Assembly (NCBI RefSeq): GCF_022557175.1
Contig: NZ_CP092915.1
Location: 6,262,001 to 6,326,000 of the forward strand
Reading direction: 5' to 3'
Source: Mycolicibacterium sp. YH-1
Lineage (GTDB): Bacteria > Actinomycetota > Actinomycetes > Mycobacteriales > Mycobacteriaceae
Length of the DNA stretch: 64,000 nt
Positions 1 to 6,659 of this stretch are shown piece after piece; position 1 is the first letter of the stretch; each line of letters begins with the position of its first letter. Under the pieces are notes generated by a model. It did no database searches. It was not told the origin of the DNA and saw nothing but the letters and a program-made list of their open reading frames with translations. The translations under genes were made by a program, and so were the position numbers.

Positions 1-324
1 GACCGCATGTGAGTCCTCCGGCCCACGCAGCGGACCCTTTGCTCGCACACCACCGACCACCTGGCCGCTGATGTCAGTCAGCACCCAGAACAGCGCGGTG
101 TCCTCGGCGCAGCGGTCCACGTCGGGGTCCAGCGCGTCTGAGACTCCGAAACGCGCGTAACTCGCGACAGCGCCGCGGTGATACCGGGCGAAGAGGTCGG
201 GCTCGGCACTCGGCCTCGCCATGGTCATGGTGCATTCGGCCACCGGATCCCAGCAGGCGGTGCGCCTGAAGTCACCGAAGGTGGCCAGTCCGTCATGGGT
301 GGGGGCAAGGGAGGGCGCGGTCAT
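1..324 (-). CDS. Unknown protein, 3' end beyond left edge
   Basis: The frame begins at an ATG at 324 and runs off the left edge without a stop, so only the first 108 residues are visible. I do not recognise the family. A basic helical stretch (RYHRGAVASYARFG, residues 47-60) is followed by an alternating hydrophobic strand ending in glycines (VLTDISGQVVGGVRA, residues 81-95). That pattern occurs in GNAT-like and acyl-homoserine-lactone-synthase-like acyltransferases, but the diagnostic loop would lie outside the window, so this is only a guess. It is transcribed away from the restriction-modification pair. A TACAAT box (minus strand, 410 to 405) could be its -10 element. Confidence 0.6.
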   Translation of the reverse strand, partial: MTAPSLAPTHDGLATFGDFRRTACWDPVAECTMTMARPSAEPDLFARYHRGAVASYARFGVSDALDPDVDRCAEDTALFWVLTDISGQVVGGVRAKGPLRGPEDSHAV

Positions 325-404
325 GTTAGGCGGTGCTCCATCGTGCTCGAGAGATAGCTGCCGACGGTCCGCCGACAGCGGATAGGGACGCAAATGGCAA
401 TGGG

Positions 405-419
405 ATTGTAACGCTACAA
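405..419. promoter_or_regulatory. Palindrome and putative -10 in the 325-642 intergenic gap
   Basis: The gap between the left-edge gene and the endonuclease contains a short perfect inverted repeat, TTGTA-ACGC-TACAA (406-419). On the minus strand it includes TACAAT, a good mycobacterial -10 for the left-edge gene, so a repressor bound here would cover that promoter. Facing the other way, a consensus -35 hexamer TTGACA lies at 523-528 upstream of the endonuclease, but I see no clean TANNNT box at the right distance. Nothing else is apparent in the gap; frames extended leftward from the endonuclease there look non-coding. Confidence 0.35.
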
Positions 420-642
420 AACGTCACAACCTCGTGCTTCCGCTTACGTCGATGATTACAGCAATGAATTGCGTTGCCGCAGCCCCGGTCCCGTCGGCAC
501 CGACCCATCCGCCTTCACATCGTTGACAAGCGGGCAAATAGTTACAGACGTCACGTGGACCCCTCGGCGCGTCGCTCAACACACGCGCCCCGAGAGCCCA
601 GCCCGTCCGAATCGCACGCCCGTCTCTGGCAAGCTGCCAACC

Positions 643-1401
643 GTGGTGGCGGTGGAGCAGTGGCTGCGGGAGCAATGCGCGGAGTACGGGTGGGGTCTGG
701 GCGGTGTGTTCCGCAGCCGGGGCGATCACGCCTGGCCGCTGGTCGCGACGGGTCCCGAGGACCTCGAGGCACAACTCCTGGCTGGCGGACACATCCTGCC
801 GCTGCCCAAGGAGCCCGCGGCGCTGGCAAACGTCCTCGAGGTCGGCATCGTCAGCTTCCTGATCGACCGTGCCGCCGACCTCTCCGGATCAATAGCCGCA
901 CGGGGCACCGAGCGTGGTTACCCCGATGTCGAACTCGGCGGTGAGGCGTTCGGTGGCGGATTTCACGCCATCGACATCAAAGTGGCCCGGCGCGCAGTCG
1001 GTGCCCGCGGCAACGCTTTGGGCCGAACACAGAGCCGAATCACCCTCTACACCGGCAACACCTATTTCAGGCACCCGAAGATCCTGTTTCCCGGAGTCAT
1101 GCGGCCGTTCGCCGAATACGCCTCCCACCTCGACGTGCTCGGGATCTACACGCTCGACGAGAACACACCGGGCCGGGTGGCCGACCTCGAGCTGATCGTG
1201 GCGCACCCATGGCAGATCGCGAGCAGGCATCGATCGTCGACGACGCGTGAGTACATCGGAGCTGTCGACAAGATCGATCAGCTGCGCGCCGGTGAGGGCG
1301 AATTCGACACCGAGGCCGAGTTCTACGCGTACTGGCGCAAGTTCCCGTTCAAGACGGCAAGGGCCGTCGAACTGCTGCTCGCCAAGCAACTCGACAAATA
1401 G
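643..1401 (+). CDS. EcoRV-family type II restriction endonuclease
   Basis: Predicted to cut unmethylated DNA at a short palindrome and to form the restriction half of a restriction-modification pair with the next gene. The catalytic signature is YPD (Asp95) and DIK (Asp111, Lys113). The Asp-16-Asp-2-Lys spacing equals that of EcoRV Asp74/Asp90/Lys92. The following GNTYFRHPKILFP and, near the C-terminus, a GEFDTEAEFYAYWRKF block resemble EcoRV segments (EcoRV has a GIFDSEDEFLDYWRNY block). I chose the GTG at 643, giving 252 residues against 245 for EcoRV, because the alignment begins there; GTGs at 646 and 652 are alternatives, and the frame stays open upstream to a TTG at 469 with unconvincing sequence. 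The target is unknown. EcoRV itself is paired with an adenine methyltransferase, unlike here. Confidence 0.8.
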   Translation: MVAVEQWLREQCAEYGWGLGGVFRSRGDHAWPLVATGPEDLEAQLLAGGHILPLPKEPAALANVLEVGIVSFLIDRAADLSGSIAARGTERGYPDVELGGEAFGGGFHAIDIKVARRAVGARGNALGRTQSRITLYTGNTYFRHPKILFPGVMRPFAEYASHLDVLGIYTLDENTPGRVADLELIVAHPWQIASRHRSSTTREYIGAVDKIDQLRAGEGEFDTEAEFYAYWRKFPFKTARAVELLLAKQLDK

Positions 1402-1462
1402 GCCCCCTCCGACGCCGGTTGCCTGTCGGCGTTTTGTGGGTGGGTCATGGGATGCTCTTGCC

Positions 1463-2530
1463 ATGGCGAGCACAAAGGGAGTGGCGATCTCGTTGTTCTC
1501 TGGCGCAGGCGGTCTGGATCTGGGCGCGGAGGCGGCCGGATTCGACGTCCGAGCAGCCGTCGAGCGCAACCGCGATGCCGCGCTCACCATGGAGAAGAAC
1601 TTCCCTGCGCTCGCCTCACCCGTCATCCAGCAGGACATCCTCGAGACCAGCACCGACGAGATTCTGCGCGCCGCCGGGCTGCGCAAGGGGCAACGCCCCG
1701 ACCTTCTCCTCGGTGGGCCGCCGTGCACCCCATTCAGCAAGAGCGGCTTCTGGCTCGAGTGGAAGCGCTCCGGGCTTGATCCGGACGCGTCGCTGCTGCA
1801 GGAGTACACCCGGGTGCTCCGCGAGGCCAGACCCCGCGCGTTCGTCCTGGAGAACGTCTACGCCCTGACCTATGACAACCGCGCCAGCCGTCCCGCACTG
1901 CAACGGCTGCTACGTGAGATCGACGAGGCGGGTTACGCCTACCACATGGAAGTCCTCCATGCGGCGAATTTTGGTGTGCCGCAAGCACGCCCACGACTTT
2001 TCATCGTCGGCGCGCCGAAGGGAAAGCCGACTCCCGTGCTCCCCACACCGACACACGGTGGAAGTTGGGAGCGCCGCACCACCGGCAATGGCGAGCGCCC
2101 CTTCGTCACCTCGGGTGAGGCACTCGAGGGGTTGGTCTGCGACCCCGAGCCCGAGGAGGTGCTCCGCGGTCAGTACGCCCCCCTGCTCGCCGAGATCCCG
2201 CCCGGCAGCAACTACCTGCACTACACCACCGAGCGCGGCCATCCGCGGCCGAAGTTCGAGTGGCGCAGTCGGTACTGGTCGTTCCTGTTGAAGCTCGACC
2301 CCGGTAAGCCCTCGCCGACCATCCAGGCCCAACCGGGGCCGAATGTCGGGCCCTTCCACTGGAACAATCGGCGATTGCGCGCCGCAGAGATCAAGCGGCT
2401 CTTCACCTTTCCCGATCACTTCGAACTCGTCGGCAGCCGATCCAGCGTGCAGGCCCAGTTGGGCAACTCGGTTCCCCCGTTACTCGCCCGGCAGGTTTTC
2501 GAGTCGGTCAAGGCGTCACTGCCCGGCTGA
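1463..2530 (+). CDS. C5-cytosine DNA methyltransferase of the R-M pair
   Basis: Transfers a methyl group from SAM to cytosine C5 and so protects the host from the adjacent endonuclease. It has the ordered motifs of the family: motif I FSGAGGLDLG (residues 11-20), motif IV PPCTPFS with catalytic Cys88, motif VI ENV near residue 129, motif VIII QARPRLF near 174, and motif X GNSVPP near 333. The region between VIII and IX is the variable target-recognition domain. The length of 355 residues is usual for a single-target type II enzyme. The start is the ATG of MASTKGVAISLFSGAGG; longer in-frame upstream sequence is the endonuclease gene in another frame. It lies 61 nt after the endonuclease, and no controller or Vsr gene is seen. 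Confidence 0.93.
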   Translation: MASTKGVAISLFSGAGGLDLGAEAAGFDVRAAVERNRDAALTMEKNFPALASPVIQQDILETSTDEILRAAGLRKGQRPDLLLGGPPCTPFSKSGFWLEWKRSGLDPDASLLQEYTRVLREARPRAFVLENVYALTYDNRASRPALQRLLREIDEAGYAYHMEVLHAANFGVPQARPRLFIVGAPKGKPTPVLPTPTHGGSWERRTTGNGERPFVTSGEALEGLVCDPEPEEVLRGQYAPLLAEIPPGSNYLHYTTERGHPRPKFEWRSRYWSFLLKLDPGKPSPTIQAQPGPNVGPFHWNNRRLRAAEIKRLFTFPDHFELVGSRSSVQAQLGNSVPPLLARQVFESVKASLPG

Positions 2531-2678
2531 CACTGTGTCTCGCGGTCGTTGTGGCCGCGCCGGAGTGGGTTTCGGCCGAGTGGATTCCGAGAAGTCCCAG
2601 CGCAACCATGGCGCACGCGCCGACGGCGGCGAGCAGTCGCGCGGTGGAGCGATCGAACCGCTGCTGTTTGACGTCCAT
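2508..2678 (-). CDS. Possible small single-pass membrane protein
   Basis: A 56-residue frame starting MDVKQQRFDRSTARLLAA with one hydrophobic segment (about LLAAVGACAMVALGLLGI) after a basic N-terminus, then a short Ser/Thr/Ala-rich tail. It lies just downstream of the Hsp70-like gene on the same strand, with a 55 nt gap, and overlaps the methyltransferase tail-to-tail by 23 nt. It is shorter than most automatic cut-offs. The N-in basic start followed by a clean membrane helix is what one expects of a real small protein, but there is no strong ribosome binding site and I know no homologue, so it could be chance. Confidence 0.35.
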   Translation of the reverse strand: MDVKQQRFDRSTARLLAAVGACAMVALGLLGIHSAETHSGAATTTARHSVSRAVTP

Positions 2679-2733
2679 CTCAGGAGCCTGCCGGGTGCAC
2701 TGGCCCTACAGCTGAATCCCCGCTGTGACGTTG

Positions 2734-4542
2734 CTAGTAGCCGAACTGCGGCTGTTGCGGGTAGTACGGGGGCTGCTGGTACTGCGGAGGCTGCTGGTAG
2801 GGCGGCGAATTCGGGTTCGACGGCACCTGGATCGGGATGGGCACCGGCAGGAACGGCACCGTGAGGTAGCTCGTCGTCATAGCCGGCGCCGTCGTGGTCG
2901 TCGTTGTGGTGGTCGTCGTGGTCGGCGTCGTCGTGGTCGTTGTTGTGGTGGTCGTCGTCGTTGTGGTCGTCGGCGACGTCGTGGTCGTAGTGGTGGTCGG
3001 TGCGGGGCGCTCCACCGTGACGGTCTCCGGGGGCGGCGGAGGTGGCGCCTCGTTGGTCACGGTCACCACGCTCGGCGGCGGCTCAACAGGGGGCGGTGGC
3101 TCAACGGGAGGCGGAGGCGGCAGCTCCGATGGGGGCGGCGGCAGAAGTTCAGGCGCGGAGGTCGCGGTGACCGGGGCGGTGCTGGGCTTGGGCGTCGAGT
3201 CGTCGGTCGCGCTCGTCAAGACGATCGCCACACCGCCGACGGCGACCAGAGCCACGACCGCGGCCAGCCCGAAGACCAACTGCGGCAACCGTTGCCAGGC
3301 TCGGGGTTCATCGTCATAGGTGACGGCGGCCGGAACGTATTGCGACACCGCACGTGTCGTGCCGGTGTCAGCGGCGGCGTACGGGCTCTGTCCGGTGTAG
3401 GGGCTCTCGTAGGGATTGCCGGTGTACGGCAGCGGATCGGCGACGAGGTCATCGTCCTGCGACCAGGCCAGTGCGCGGAAGGTCGCCGATCCCGGGGCAC
3501 TGGCATCGACGGCGCCCAGGTCGATGGTGCCCGTGGCCAGTGCTGCCGACGCCACCCCGGTCTGAGCATCGGAGTCGGCGGCGAATGCGGCGAACACGGC
3601 GGCCCCCACCGCGGCGTCGAGCGCCGGCTGCGGCGTGGTCACCACGGGTGCCTGACTGTGTTCGGCCAGCCGCCGAGTCACCAGCGGGATGCGCGCTCCC
3701 CCACCGACGGCGATCACGGACGAGACGTCAGCCCACGCAATCCTGTTGCGCAGCAATAATTCATCGAGTTCGGAGAAGACCTTGTCCAACGGCGCCGCCA
3801 TCAGCGTCTCGAGATCTTCCCGGGTGACCTGAACGGCGGATCGATGGCCCGGCAGTTCGACCGTCACCTCGGTCGCGTCCAGGTCGGACAGCGACTCCTT
3901 GGCCCGGCGGGACTCCTCTCGCAATACCGTCAACGATCCGACGGATGCGGTCCCCGCCGGGTCGATGCCGTCGCTGTCGGCCACCGCGTCGAGCACGTGC
4001 GCCAGCAGAGCCTGGTCGATCTGCTCACCCGAGAAGTCGGGGACCCGCAGCGTCTCGATGGGCTCGAACGACGACGCGGCGTCAGCCAGGGTGATGCTGG
4101 TGCCACCGCCACCGAAGTCCATGAGCGCAACGACGCCACTGCTGGGCAGTCCGGGATTGGCGTGCAGCGCCGTCAGTGCCGCGACGGCGTCGGACACCAG
4201 TCGCGCGGGAACGCCGTTGGGTGAGAGGGCTGGTTTGGCCCGCATGGCGGCGCGTAACGCCCGCAGCGTCGCACCGTTCCAGTGCGCCGGCACCGCGACA
4301 GCGACCTGCGATGCATCCCCGTCGCCGATCATCGCGTCGAGTGCCTCGACGACGAGGTTGTCGGCCAGATGTCTCGTGCTGTCCGCGGAGACCAGGGGCA
4401 CCGGATCGCCGACTCGTTCGACGAAACCGCTGAGTACCTGGCCGGAAACGGTCAGCACGGATCGCCGCGTGACGGGTGGGTTGCCGACTCGAGCCGCAAC
4501 CATGTTGGTGGTCCCGATCGACAACCCCAACGGGTCGCTCAT
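2734..4542 (-). CDS. Hsp70-like actin-fold protein with membrane anchor and Pro/Thr-rich tail (Rv0312-like)
   Basis: The N-terminal ~340 residues have the Hsp70/actin nucleotide-binding fold: an N-terminal strand LGLSIGTTNMVA, the phosphate-2 loop MDFGGGGTSIT and the adenosine loop VIAVGGGARIP. There is no Hsp70 substrate-binding domain. Instead a linker leads to a membrane helix around residues 417-440 (VFGLAAVVALVAVGGVAIVL), a Pro-rich segment, a long Thr run broken by SP and P, and a Pro/Gln/Tyr-rich end. The predicted topology is a cytoplasmic ATPase domain with an extracellular tail. Length and layout match my memory of M. tuberculosis Rv0312 (about 620 residues). The start is the ATG of MSDPLGLSIG, preceded by GGTGGG and, 9 nt away, a TATGGT box. 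The true client or function is unknown. Confidence 0.85.
   Translation of the reverse strand: MSDPLGLSIGTTNMVAARVGNPPVTRRSVLTVSGQVLSGFVERVGDPVPLVSADSTRHLADNLVVEALDAMIGDGDASQVAVAVPAHWNGATLRALRAAMRAKPALSPNGVPARLVSDAVAALTALHANPGLPSSGVVALMDFGGGGTSITLADAASSFEPIETLRVPDFSGEQIDQALLAHVLDAVADSDGIDPAGTASVGSLTVLREESRRAKESLSDLDATEVTVELPGHRSAVQVTREDLETLMAAPLDKVFSELDELLLRNRIAWADVSSVIAVGGGARIPLVTRRLAEHSQAPVVTTPQPALDAAVGAAVFAAFAADSDAQTGVASAALATGTIDLGAVDASAPGSATFRALAWSQDDDLVADPLPYTGNPYESPYTGQSPYAAADTGTTRAVSQYVPAAVTYDDEPRAWQRLPQLVFGLAAVVALVAVGGVAIVLTSATDDSTPKPSTAPVTATSAPELLPPPPSELPPPPPVEPPPPVEPPPSVVTVTNEAPPPPPPETVTVERPAPTTTTTTTSPTTTTTTTTTTTTTTTPTTTTTTTTTTTAPAMTTSYLTVPFLPVPIPIQVPSNPNSPPYQQPPQYQQPPYYPQQPQFGY
2890..2999 (-). 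repeat. Low-complexity threonine-codon tract
   Basis: This part of the Hsp70-like gene is almost entirely ACN codons encoding a Thr run interrupted by SP and single P residues. ACC and ACG dominate with a few ACA/ACT, so the tract is not a perfect microsatellite. It can change length by slippage in 3-nt steps without losing the frame. The opposite strand reads as poly-Val, a shadow with no coding value. Thr/Pro-rich extracellular tails are typical O-mannosylation targets in mycobacteria (inference). Confidence 0.8.
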
Positions 4543-4623
4543 AACGGACCCACCATAACCGCAACACCACCGCCGGTGGCTCAGACACTCCGGTGGCAAA
4601 CTATTCGAACAGCGTTCTGGCAG

Positions 4624-5400
4624 CTAGGTTTTGACCTTCTGGGTCTTACGAAGCAGGGCTGAACCGGCAATGCCGACCAAGATCATCGCGATGCCCAGCG
4701 CGGCTGGGGTCGCATCCGAGACCCATCCCACGATGCCTGTCACCAGGATGAACGGCGGTAACCAGTCCAGCAGTCGGGCCAATGACTCGGGCGGGTCGGC
4801 GGCTTCACCGATGGACTGCGAGAACTTGGCGCCAGCGTAGTCGGGATAGAACTCGGTGAACTCCACGGCGAACAGAATCGCCGCGAGCGGCAGGATCCAG
4901 CCCATCCAGAAGTCGTTGTCGGTGCGCAGCACAGTGCCGCCAAGCGCCCCGATGATGGCCGAGAACGTGAAGGCACCGGCCCACACCGCCGAGATGGCGC
5001 AGTTGATCCGCATGAACAGCGGTGATTCCCAGTACTCCTCGGGCGTGGTGTCCTTGGCGTAGGACATCGTGAACGGCCGCCGGATCAGAAGTGTCACGAT
5101 CGCGAAACTCGCGAGGGCGATGTTGCTGACCTCACCCGCCCACTGCTCGAGCCACGTGATGACGCCGTCGGAGGCGACAAGTCCAAGGATTGCCATCACA
5201 ACGAAGAACGCCGCGCCGAACACCTCGAGCAGGTGTATCGGCACGCCGCGACGCCACCCCACCCACAGGGTGAACAGGGTTAGGCCAAGGGCTGCGGACG
5301 CGGCCTCCTCGAACCTGCCGGGTCCGGACAGAATCGACAGCAGCACCCACGGCGCGATGCCGGCGAGAGGCGATTTCACGTATCCGTCAATAAAACCCAC
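4624..5400 (-). CDS. Polytopic membrane protein of unknown function
   Basis: The frame is strongly hydrophobic, with about seven predicted membrane helices (for example GIAPWVLLSIL, LLEVFGAAFFVVMAILGLV, IALASFAIVTLLI, WILPLAAILFAVEF, FILVTGIVGWV, IAMILVGIAGSALL). A polar loop contains YAKDTTPEEYWESPLFMRIN. I recognise no family. I chose the GTG at 5400 because a TACGAT box (minus strand, 5412-5407) ends exactly 6 nt before it, the usual spacing for a leaderless mycobacterial transcript. The frame is open further upstream to 5472, but that would run into the divergent SnoaL-like gene, and a GTG at 5421 is a second option. It ends 81 nt from the Hsp70-like gene start, on the same strand, so the two may be co-transcribed. 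Confidence 0.75.
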   Translation of the reverse strand: MGFIDGYVKSPLAGIAPWVLLSILSGPGRFEEAASAALGLTLFTLWVGWRRGVPIHLLEVFGAAFFVVMAILGLVASDGVITWLEQWAGEVSNIALASFAIVTLLIRRPFTMSYAKDTTPEEYWESPLFMRINCAISAVWAGAFTFSAIIGALGGTVLRTDNDFWMGWILPLAAILFAVEFTEFYPDYAGAKFSQSIGEAADPPESLARLLDWLPPFILVTGIVGWVSDATPAALGIAMILVGIAGSALLRKTQKVKT

Positions 5401-5406
5401 GCCGGA

Positions 5407-5412
5407 ATCGTA
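5407..5412 (-). promoter_or_regulatory. -10 box of a leaderless promoter
   Basis: TACGAT on the minus strand fits the mycobacterial TANNNT -10 and ends 6 nt before the GTG at 5400. Transcription would start on the first base of the start codon. This box is the main reason for preferring that start. Confidence 0.5.
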
Positions 5413-5445
5413 TGCGAGCACGTGGACGTGTGTTGAAATGTCGAG

Positions 5446-5904
5446 ATGGGTGACATCGACGAGATCCAGCAAGTGAAGTACCGCTACCTACGTGCGCTCG
5501 ACACCAAGCACTGGGACGATTTCGCGGAGACACTCACCGAGGACGTCATCGGCGACTACGGCGAGTCTCTTGGCGAGGAGCACCACTTCACCGATCGGAC
5601 TTCACTGCTCGAGTTCATGACGACCTCCATGCCGGCCGACGTCATCACCGAGCACCGCGTGACACACCCGGAGATCACCGTCGACGGCGATGAGGCCACC
5701 GGCATCTGGTACCTGCAGGACAAGGTCATCGTGCCGAAGTTCAACTTCATGTTGATGGGCGCGGGTTTCTACCACGATCGTTATCGGCGCACCGCCGATG
5801 GCTGGAAGATCAGCGCAACGGGCTACGACCGCACCTACGACGCGTCGTTGTCAACGGAGTCCTTGAACTTCAAGGTGAAAGCCGGTCGCGCCGTCCGGAC
5901 TTGA
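5446..5904 (+). CDS. SnoaL / NTF2-like small protein (Rv0310c-like)
   Basis: A 152-residue protein of the cone-shaped SnoaL-like fold. The N-terminal helix IDEIQQVKYRYLRALDTKHWDDF, followed by LTEDV and alternating strands with a central EHRVTHPEITVDGDEATG segment, is the standard pattern of this family, which includes polyketide cyclases, dehydratases and ligand-binding proteins. The sequence alone does not define a substrate. It starts at ATG 5446, divergent from the membrane protein gene and only 45 nt from it. Its stop codon abuts the stop of the convergent L,D-transpeptidase-like gene. Synteny with M. tuberculosis Rv0309-Rv0312 (from memory) supports the assignment. Confidence 0.82.
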   Translation: MGDIDEIQQVKYRYLRALDTKHWDDFAETLTEDVIGDYGESLGEEHHFTDRTSLLEFMTTSMPADVITEHRVTHPEITVDGDEATGIWYLQDKVIVPKFNFMLMGAGFYHDRYRRTADGWKISATGYDRTYDASLSTESLNFKVKAGRAVRT

Positions 5905-6567
5905 TCACTTGGACACGGCGATGAGCGCACCGGGGCGCAGCCACTTGATGAGCTTGACCATCATCGCGTCATCGATCGCCACGCAGCCTGCCGTCGCCCC
6001 GCCATCGGTGGTGTGTAGGAAGAACGCGCCGCCCTTGCCGGGGACGCGCTCCTTGTTGACGCCCATCACGACCGCGTGCGCGTACTGGGGGATGTCGAGG
6101 TTCTCGGTGCCATCGCTCAGCGATGTGCTGAACGGGCACTTGCTCTTCTCGCACACCTGCATCAGGTTGTAGGTCGGGCTCTTCATATCGCCGTCCCACC
6201 AGTGGTTGGGTCCGACCTGCACGTACTGCAGTCCCCCGCCTGGATTCGGTTGTGTGCCAAAGGCGAAGTCGAGGGTGTAGATACCCATCGGCGTCAACAG
6301 CGAGCCGTCGTAGTGGTCGGGCGACATGCCCTTGGAGCCGATCTTGGCAGGCACCCCCGCGGCGATCGCTTGCCAGCCGGCCGCGGTGCGTTCGTACACG
6401 TCGAGCTTGGCGTCCGAGCCACCCACGCCCACAACCGAAATCACCTGGGTGGCGCCCCCCACCTGGCTGGCGAACCACGGGATGAGTTCAGCACGGGCCA
6501 CGGGCGCGGCCACCAGAGACACCACCGCCACGCATAAGACGGTCAGCAGTCGGCGCACGTCCTCCAT
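5905..6567 (-). CDS. Exported L,D-transpeptidase-like (YkuD/ErfK family) protein, Rv0309-like
   Basis: Residues 1-26 form a Sec signal peptide (RRLLTVLCVAVVSLVAAPVARA, likely cut after ARA). The mature part carries the ErfK/YbiS/YcfS/YnhG signature in a divergent form: FFLHTTDGG, then ATAGCVAID with the presumed catalytic Cys; the usual motif is H...S-x-G-C-V. Classic L,D-transpeptidases make 3-3 peptidoglycan cross-links. This short single-domain form, like Rv0309, may be a transpeptidase, a carboxypeptidase or an inactive relative. It ends head-on against the SnoaL-like gene with no gap. The start is the ATG of MEDVRRLL. The family is firm, the activity is not. Confidence 0.85.
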   Translation of the reverse strand: MEDVRRLLTVLCVAVVSLVAAPVARAELIPWFASQVGGATQVISVVGVGGSDAKLDVYERTAAGWQAIAAGVPAKIGSKGMSPDHYDGSLLTPMGIYTLDFAFGTQPNPGGGLQYVQVGPNHWWDGDMKSPTYNLMQVCEKSKCPFSTSLSDGTENLDIPQYAHAVVMGVNKERVPGKGGAFFLHTTDGGATAGCVAIDDAMMVKLIKWLRPGALIAVSK

Positions 6568-6646
6568 CGTTCGCAGACGACCGACGTCAGGTCAAGACAA
6601 GGATTGGACACGATCCGGTGCCGGTTTAGCCCGTGGCATGTCCGGC

Positions 6647-6652
6647 TACGTT
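6647..6652 (+). promoter_or_regulatory. -10 box of a leaderless promoter
   Basis: TACGTT matches TANNNT and ends 7 nt before ATG 6660. With TTTAGC at 6625-6630 as a weak -35 (16 nt spacing) it would give a leaderless mRNA for the PAP2-kinase fusion, and it decides against the longer reading frame that opens at 6633. Confidence 0.5.
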
Positions 6653-6659
6653 GGGTGCC

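Noticed and set aside
469..642. N-terminal extension of the endonuclease from TTG 469
   Set aside because: The added 58 residues are Pro/Arg/Ser-rich with no similarity to EcoRV, and the protein aligns with EcoRV from about 643.
2894..3319. Long plus-strand frame encoding poly-Val/Gly
   Set aside because: It is the exact antisense of the Thr/Pro-rich tail of the Hsp70-like gene; composition follows from the repeat, with no start signal or recognisable domain.
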